A stretch of 64,000 nucleotides of DNA from Voacanga thouarsii. Its lineage: Eukaryota > Streptophyta > Magnoliopsida > Gentianales > Apocynaceae. Numbering within the stretch: position 1 is the first letter of the stretch; each line of letters begins with the position of its first letter. Below the pieces are notes generated by a model. It had not been told where the DNA came from, searched no databases, and worked only from the letters and a program-made list of their open reading frames with translations. The stretch covers positions 930,001 to 994,000 of the forward strand of contig JANUWF010002356.1 in assembly GCA_026120185.1 (NCBI GenBank), read 5' to 3'. Positions 57,403 to 64,000 of the stretch are shown piece after piece. A program made the position numbers and the translations under genes.

Positions 57403-59416
57403 TGTTGGATTGTATGCCCTCTTAGACTAGGTTTCTGATGTAAAATCGAATATTTTAATAAAAGAATTTATTTTCAGAAATTATTTGTGAATTTACTTTT
57501 TGCTTGTGCACAATTTTCATTTGGAATAGACCTATTGTGTTTAAATAAGTGGTCCATGTGAATGGTGGTCTTTCACAGGAAGGTATGTATCACGGGTTAT
57601 TTAACACATAAACATTTGTTCTTAACCTATTGATGAGACTGAGAATCTCATCATGTTTAGGTTATTATGTTATGAATTCCAAATGGGGAATGGCTTACCT
57701 TTAGCCAGTGAGTAGTCCACTCACTTCATGACATAAACGTATTTCGAATACGTAGACAGGACCTATAGTAGTGGTTTCTAAAAGTACTATATGATAGAAA
57801 CTTAGACTACTACTGCTACAACGTGGACTAGTACTCTACGACTTGAGTATAAGTTGGTGGTCTGATGAAGTTGGAAGCATATGCTTTGATATGCTATAGT
57901 TGAGGTTCTATAGTAGAACCAATATACTTGTGTATTGGGTATATGTAACTAGTTAGTTAAGACAGACTTGTACAAGATAGTTTTTGCATTATATCACCCA
58001 TTGTGGTTGTCCGAATGGTCTAAAATGTCCAGGGCCCTGGGAAACATGACTTAGATGTTTGCTTTATGGTAGCTCCCTTTGAAAGCGGAAACACTCCAAG
58101 AAGTCGTGGATCATTGGACTAGAAGCCTAATGATGGTAGATGTCATTTAGAGGGGTGTTAGTACACTTCTTCCTCTCTAAATGTACGACGATGTGTAGAG
58201 GGGTATTTTAGTCATTTCAAATGTAGGTCGGAGACTTTGCTAATGCAGCATTGTCCTTGGGATCAATATTTTCTTATGGTGATATTAGAAAATATTTAAA
58301 ATGTAAAATACAGCTATTTATATAGCATAGGTATTTTGGTCATTTTAGCAGCCAAGGCGATGTGTCTTTTTGGTCATCGGAATAGCCCGTAAGTCCTAAC
58401 TAATTTTGGGTTGAGGAATTGGTCTCAATTCAAGAGGATTTTATTTTATTCAAGATGTCTACTTTATTATTAGACTGGAATAAAATAAATAAATAAAATA
58501 AAATAGGAGTTGAGAGAAATTAATTATCTAGTTTAATTGGTTAATTAATTATTCAGGGCCTAGGTCCAGTATGAATAATTAAGAAATTAATCTGGGCTTA
58601 AATTAGGGAAAATAATTAATGTTTAATTATTTATTGGGTTATTTATATAGGCCCAAGAAATAAATAATTAAAGATTAATTATTTTGGTTCATTTGGGCTC
58701 ATTAACTATTTATTAGGTTATTTATATAAGCCCAGGAAATAAATAATTAATGTTTATTATTTTGGATTTTTTGGGTCCAAGAGAAATAATAAATATTTTT
58801 CCGACCCAATAGCTTGGACCTTAGGGTTATTTCTAGATACGGTTAAGAAGAGTTTATGGTTAAGCCAAACTTATTCTCAGGATAATATCCAGGTGTTTCA
58901 AATATGATATCTCGGGGATATGTTTATATGATAATAAGAGACCTAACTTTAGCTAACTAATAAACAAGTCTCTGGAAAAAGAAAACCCTGATCTCCTAAC
59001 AAAAAATAAGCTCTCACGTCTAGCTCTTTCTCTCTCTCACGTTACCTCTCCTCTGTTGTTCTTCTTGTTTCTTTGCTAATCAATAGCAAGAGAACCAAGG
59101 AGATTCGAGACCGTTCCTCTTCACCGTTGTGTTCACCAATTAGAGGTTGGGCTGTGGTATATTCCGAGAGCTGAAAGACTTGGCGTTCATGCAAACTAGA
59201 CGAAGTAGGAGGCTAGTGGGTTTTCAACCAGAAGCTTCTTCAAGTGGACAAAGTGAAGTGATTCCTGTCGTTCAATCTATTCCTACTTAACCTAGTAGGC
59301 TTAAGAAGCGTAAATGTATGATCCTCACGCTTCCGTGTGGCCTCTAAGGCTTGCGGTTTTTTCTCTCTGTTTTTTTTTTCGGTTCAAGCATGCTTCCTCT
59401 GTTTTCCCATCCTTCA
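57403..59416 (+). mobile_element. Solo LTR, opposite orientation, with ACTAT target duplication
   Basis: A 2014-bp sequence begins TGTTGGATTGTATGCC and ends CATCCTTCA, flanked by ACTAT at 57398-57402 and 59417-59421. It has no internal retrotransposon coding. About 1.3 kb of its 5' part matches the LTRs of the surrounding element on the opposite strand. Its 3' part (from about 58800) is unrelated to them. It splits the host element's integrase between its second and third catalytic regions. A solo LTR forms by recombination between the two LTRs of a full element. Confidence 0.88.
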
Positions 59417-60380
59417 ACTATTCCATGATGTACCATGTAATCCTTAAACTCACCGAGGAGGTATTCTCCACCACGATCCAATCGTAAGGGTTTGATCAAT
59501 TTACCTGTCTGACGCTCTACTTCAGCCTTAAATTTTTTGAACTTATCAAAAGAGTCAGACTTACACCTCATCCAGTAGACATAACCAAATCTTGTACAAT
59601 CATCCGTGAAATTGATCAAGTACTCAAAACCCCCTCTAGCTTGAGTAGACAAAGAACTACACACATCAGTATGAATAAGACCTAATATCTCCTTGACTCT
59701 ATTAGCCTTTTGGGTGAACGACCTTTTGATTAATTTTCCCATAAGATAGGATTCACACTGAGGCCAACTTTCCAATCTTAATAAGTCCAAAGGCCCATCA
59801 TGTATTAACCTCTGAATCCTGGTTGAGTTAATATGGCCCAATCTTCGATGCCAAAGATATGAGTCATTGACATTGGTCTTTCTCTTCTTACTTAAAGGTT
59901 CAAATTGAGCGTTATTTATTTGATTGTTTGTAGGCTTTAAAAAGAATAAGTTTCCATACATGTGCCCTATACATAAAACTTCTCTATTTCTACTGATAGT
60001 AATACCAGAATGGAAAGAAATAGAATATCTATGATTTATTAGTTTTGCAACTAAAATCAAATTCTGTCTAAAATCGGGTACATATAAAATATCATTTAAT
60101 ACAACTACTTTATTACGATAAAAAACAAGATCCAACTCTCCCACTGTAAGGGCCCATACTCGTACTCCATTTCATACTCGTAGTCTATGCTCGCCATTCT
60201 AGAGCCTTCTTATCTTCCTAAACCCCTGCAAGGAGTTACATATATGATCAGTGGCATTAGAATAAACAATCCAAGTGGAAGTTGATCCAATAATTGAAAT
60301 AGACTCTAGATAGAGAACAACAACTGTAGGGTTTTTCTTGACCTAAAGTTCTGGACACTCTTTTTTCTAGTGTCATTTCT
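59417..60380 (-). pseudogene. Protease and integrase remnant, copia 3, part before the solo LTR
   Basis: Minus strand: LVFYRNKVVVLNDILYVPDF (end of the protease region), LWHRRLGHINSTRIQRLIHD (integrase zinc-binding end), IHTDVCSS and RLDRGGEYLLGEFKDY (first two catalytic aspartates). The coding stops where the solo LTR begins. Confidence 0.85.
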
Positions 60381-61128
60381 ACCCACATTTGAAGCATTTG
60401 CCTTTGGGCTCGTTGGGTTGGTTCTTGGGCTGGGTCTGTGCATTTTCCTTTTTCTTCTTGAACTTCTTGGGCTTGGGCCCAATTCTAGAAGAAAAAGTCC
60501 TAGCAATCATAGCCTTAGACTGTGGCTTCATGACATTTTCCACCACCTGGAACTCTTTCATTAACTCAGTTAAAGTCATGTTCAATTTGTTCATGTTGTA
60601 GTTCAACTTGAATTGAGTAAAAGAACCCAACAGAGATTCAAGAACCATGTCCACTTGGCTCTCGGGGTCAATAACAACCCTTAAGATTTTCGTTTCCTCG
60701 AAAGTAGCAATCATTTTGAGCATATGCTCCCTGACTGATGCTTCCTTAGCCATCTTAGTATTTATAATTGTCCTAAGAGCTTCCTGCCTTGCGGACTGGC
60801 TCTTATCGGCGAACATCGTGGCTAATGATTAGTTAATATCATATGCAGTGGCTATGTGCTCGTGTTTTGACTGGAGCACATTAGACATGGAGGCCAACAT
60901 GTTGCATCGAGCTATTTCGTTGGCCTTCTTTCATACTTTTTCAGCCTCATGCTCCTCTGTGGTGGAATCCTCTCCAATAACAAGACAGGTTTCAAAGAGG
61001 ACATACTTATACTCCTCAATAGCGAGTATTATGTCCAAGTTCCTTTTTCAGTCCATATAATTTGGACCCATTAGTTTATTCTCACGGAGAATAACAACCA
61101 AAGGATTGAAAGAACCTCCACCAATCAT
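60381..61128 (-). pseudogene. Gag remnant, copia 3
   Basis: From the minus-strand ATG at 61128, a copia Gag start (MIGGGSFNPLVVILRENKL) is followed by in-frame stops. A later stretch shows MNKLNMTLTELMKEFQVVEN and, at the left end, a zinc-knuckle start (KGKCFKCG) after a lysine-rich region. Confidence 0.82.
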
Positions 61129-62850
61129 TTCTGAAAAAAAAATCAGTTTGTGAAAAATAAAATAATTTATGACTTTATCCTCATATTAAATCCGATAATA
61201 GTTAACCATATCACTATTATCTTTAATATGGTTAATTTGGCTCTTAGAAAAATTGACATAACTTCTTGAAAAGATTAACAGTTTTCTAAGTTAAATGTAT
61301 TAACCACCACAAATTAAATTCCCTTCTAGGTAATAATCTAGAAGATAACTTCATCGTGGGATGACCGTTTCTTCTCATTTCCTATGGACATGCCTCGCAC
61401 TATAATCTCCAACGTGGGCTGGTCGATCATAGCACGTGTCTCAAGTTATTAACTATATCAATCCATTAATTCTAGATCCTTGCGGTATCCCCATCCTATA
61501 CGGGTTCATTCCCAGGGTGACGTGAAGGGACCCACAATCTCTAATAAGGATCGTGATGGAAGCCGTGGGGCTGTTGGAACTCCTCTCCCACTTAGTATTT
61601 TAAAATAAGGCTTTTCTTGAAAAATTTCTTTTGAAAATTTCAATTAAGTTTTCTTTTAACTCAAAAATAAAATATCTAAACCCATAAAAATTTCTATGTC
61701 AAGGTTTATACCCTTTGAAATTTTTTTTCATGAATTAATTTTATTTAAGTTAATAAACTTAATAATTTTAAAAATTTTCAATAAAACTTTCGAGAGATTT
61801 TGATCTCAAGTTTAATTTGAAAAAAATAATTTTTCTTGTTAAAATTAAATCAAAATAGTTTTCTATTTTAATTCAAAAAAATATCTATATCCAAAATATT
61901 TTCTATGTTAATGATAAAATCATTTGAGAAAATAACCAAGAATTAATTTTTGTTCGAATTAAAATTTACCATTTGATTTAAGAAAAATATTTTTCTTTGT
62001 TAAAAATTCCTAAAAACTTTGGTCTTTAAGAAAACGTATACATAGGGTACAAAAAGAAATAAGCATGCTAGAAAACTGTAAACGTTTTTATATTTTTCTA
62101 TTCTTTTAACCTAAGTGTCCAAATAATATAATTAAACACATTAATTAATTAATTAATTGTCTTATTTAATCCTAAATTTTCTTTACTATTATTTTTCATG
62201 CTAAATATTCAAAGAATATTAACTATTACAATAAAAATAACTTAGTCTGGTATATGACAAAAAAAAATATATATTTCGGGTCTAGTGCCCCGGCACACTA
62301 GATCATGGCCCGTGGAAAAACTCATGCGCCGCGATCCGGGCGGGTGCCCGCGACCGACCCATTATCGTGGTCAAAATCTCTGACCACGGCAAATTGAAGA
62401 TTTGCTTTCTCACATAGCGCGAGGAAGCTAAGGCTTCCGCTCGCCAGGGGGGTGGCTTGTGGCTCCAAGCGGCAGCTCCTCTCACAATCCGCAGGCGGCT
62501 CAGCTGAACGGTTTGGCTCGGCTTGGCTTGGCTTGGTCCTTCTTCTCTAAATTTTCCTCTGCGTTTCAGACGCTATTGGGCTTCATTTTTTTACATAGAT
62601 TTCACCAAAAATTATCCCAAAAAAAAAAAAAATCCACAAATGCTTTTGCCTTTAATTATAGGCTTACACGAATACTATGAAAGAATTAATTACAGAGGTT
62701 CCTATATCTCAACCGCAAGATGTACAGAGCATGAACTACCTATACCAGAAACGCGAAGGATCACATATTTCATCCAAAACAAATATTTTTTTATTTTAGT
62801 TAAGTCTAACATACTTCCTACATTTGTCAAACCATGGATATGAAACCACT
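61129..62850 (-). other. Long untranslated leader of copia 3 with GC-rich hairpin segment
   Basis: Between the primer-binding site and gag lies 1.7 kb without coding. Most is AT-rich, but 62300-62530 is strikingly GC-rich (CGCGATCCGGGCGGGTGCCC and the like). It holds an exact stem-loop: CGTGGTCA (62366-62373), a 7-base loop, TGACCACG (62381-62388). A packaging or dimerisation role is possible but unproven. Confidence 0.5.
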
Positions 62851-64000
62851 TGAAGGTCGAAAATGACAAAATTAATCAAATCGAAAATATGCTTACAAAA
62901 CGAAAAATTTATCTTTGTATTTGGATGACCTTATTGGCATTGAAGAAGATGTCTGTACAAGGATGTTTGAAACTATTGGATCACGTCCTCGTAAACATCG
63001 ACTTCGTCTCATTCACGCGAAACTTTTGAGCTTCCAAAATGGTGCCCTTTCCACTGCCGGTGAAATCTTAAAGAAGTTGGGTTTGCAATGCTTTTAGCTT
63101 CTGTAATTTCTTCTTCACAGACTTAGACTTAGCTTCTGTGAAGCTATCCCACCTAACCACTTCAGCCTTGATTCCTTTTCTTCTCATTATGATCAATTCC
63201 CCAAGAGAGTGATACCCATCGCATGAAAATAGAAAGTAACCATACTTTCTGTTATCATTCACGCAAAACAATTCGGGATCCATCTCGTGTTTTTTTATTT
63301 TTTTATTTTTAAATTTTAGTTTACCCTTAGTCTTATTCATTGGGCCAGATAAAATTATTTACTTTTGGGCTTGAACACCCATAAATAATAAATCTTAATT
63401 ATTTATTTTTTGGCTTCATTAAACAACCCAATAAATAATTAATAAGCCCAAATAGACCAATATAAAATAACAGACTTTTTATCTAGTTTATATTTAGATT
63501 AATTTTCTAATTATTCAATCTGGGCCTTGGGCCCTGAATAATTAATTAACCAATTAAATTAGATAAAATATATACTCTCTCTCTCTCGCCTTTTATTTTA
63601 TTCTAATCCAATAATAAATTAGACTATTTAAATAAAATAAAGTAAAATAAAATAAAAATCATAATTATCAAAACCAATTCCTTAACTTAAATCTGTCAGG
63701 ACTTAAGGGCCATTTCGGAGACCAAAAGACAAATCGCCTTGATTATTAAAAGGACCAAAATACCCCTGTCATAGAAATTGCTATATTTTACATTTTAAAT
63801 ATTTTCTAATATCACCATAAGGAAATATTAACCCTAAGGATAATGCTGCGTTAGTAAAGTCTCCGACCTACAGGTGTAATGACTAAAATATCACTTTACG
63901 CATCGCCGTGCATTTAGAAATGAGGAGTGTAATAACACCTCTCTAATAGACATCTACCATCCTTAGACCTCTAGTCCAATGATCCACGACTCCAGGAATA
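62851..64000 (-). repeat. 5' LTR of the third copia element, cut by the window edge
   Basis: At least 1150 bp matching 53375 onward. The window ends inside the LTR, so the outer edge and target duplication are not visible. The left LTR's outer flank is TTTTA (53370-53374), which should recur after the missing end. Confidence 0.85.
63068..63283 (-). CDS. Small ORF inside the copia 3 LTR, 71 aa
   Basis: The minus-strand ATG at 63283 opens MDPELFCVNDNRKYGYFLFS, then a YHSLGELIIMRRKGIKAEVV stretch and a DSFTEAK end. The left LTR (53579-53788) holds the same protein sequence with substitutions (for example GYHSLGEL versus WYHSLGEL), but a missing base just after its ATG puts that start out of frame. 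I recognise no family. It could be a fragment of a host gene taken into the LTR, or chance. Confidence that it is expressed as protein is low. Confidence 0.25.
   Translation of the reverse strand: MDPELFCVNDNRKYGYFLFSCDGYHSLGELIIMRRKGIKAEVVRWDSFTEAKSKSVKKKLQKLKALQTQLL

Larger units (their letters stand above)
53375..64000 (-). mobile_element. Large Ty1/copia retrotransposon, right end outside the window
   Basis: Long direct repeats at 53375-55190 and from 62851 to the window end match over more than 1 kb, starting at a shared TGAAGGTCGAAAAT. Minus-strand coding between them has copia order: gag, protease, integrase, reverse transcriptase, RNase H. Just inside the right LTR the minus strand reads TGGTTTCATATCC, a degenerate tRNA-Met primer-binding site. 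Inside the left LTR it reads GCAAGTGGAAGAT, a polypurine tract. A solo LTR from a related element is inserted in the integrase region. Stops and frameshifts are frequent, so the copy is dead. Confidence 0.88.

Noticed and set aside
1..64000. CRISPR arrays, bacterial operons or an unusual defence system
   Set aside because: The sequence is clearly plant nuclear DNA with split genes. Repeats are LTRs, MITEs, microsatellites and two-copy tandem duplications, with no regularly spaced array.

Overview
This is nuclear DNA from a flowering plant, a eudicot. The genes are split by many GT-AG introns, intergenic DNA is AT-rich, and there are small TA-flanked MITEs and Ty1/copia LTR retrotransposons. 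I cannot name the species. Gene families are called from remembered family motifs, not from a search.

Bases 1-47,000 are gene-rich. In order: a small MGNC-type protein (2834-3157, +); a five-exon conserved nuclear-looking protein of unknown function (4883-7753, +); a lysophosphatidic acid acyltransferase (9530-12410, +); an AT-hook protein (15775-17065, +) with a likely long 5'-UTR intron; a 13-exon ataxin-2-like SM-domain/PAM2 protein (18176-26258, -); a DEAD-box RNA helicase of the RH32/Dbp4/DDX10 type (33685-39714, +); an RBP45-type three-RRM protein (40602-44389, +); and a papain-like cysteine protease of the SAG39 type (45595-46709, +). Exon phases were checked at each junction and every model stays open from start to stop.

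Four neighbours (AT-hook, ataxin-2-like, RH32, RBP45) appear in the same order as I remember for Arabidopsis At5g54930-At5g54900. This suggests an old microsyntenic block with an RNA-metabolism theme: mRNA-binding RBP45, a PABP-interacting ataxin-2-like protein and a ribosome-biogenesis helicase. Telo-boxes, with site II motifs at two of them, lie near the starts of three of these genes.

Transposons have entered this block. A decayed 5.6-kb copia element (26716-32330) sits in the divergent promoter region between the ataxin-2-like gene and RH32. A LINE fragment lies in an RH32 intron, and Stowaway-like MITEs lie in or beside several genes. Several introns carry two-copy tandem duplications of 61-150 bp, and one 105-bp tandem duplication lies in RH32 coding sequence and duplicates a splice donor.

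From about 47.9 kb to the end the window is retrotransposon. A 4.56-kb copia element (47947-52506) has a perfect 5-bp target duplication. A plant-mobile-domain-like pseudogene follows (52691-53374) and is cut by a large copia element (53375 to beyond 64000) with LTRs of at least 1.8 kb. A 2.0-kb solo LTR in the opposite orientation is inserted in that element's integrase region, with a perfect ACTAT duplication. All three full elements are on the minus strand and carry stops or frameshifts. I saw no tRNA, rRNA or CRISPR features.
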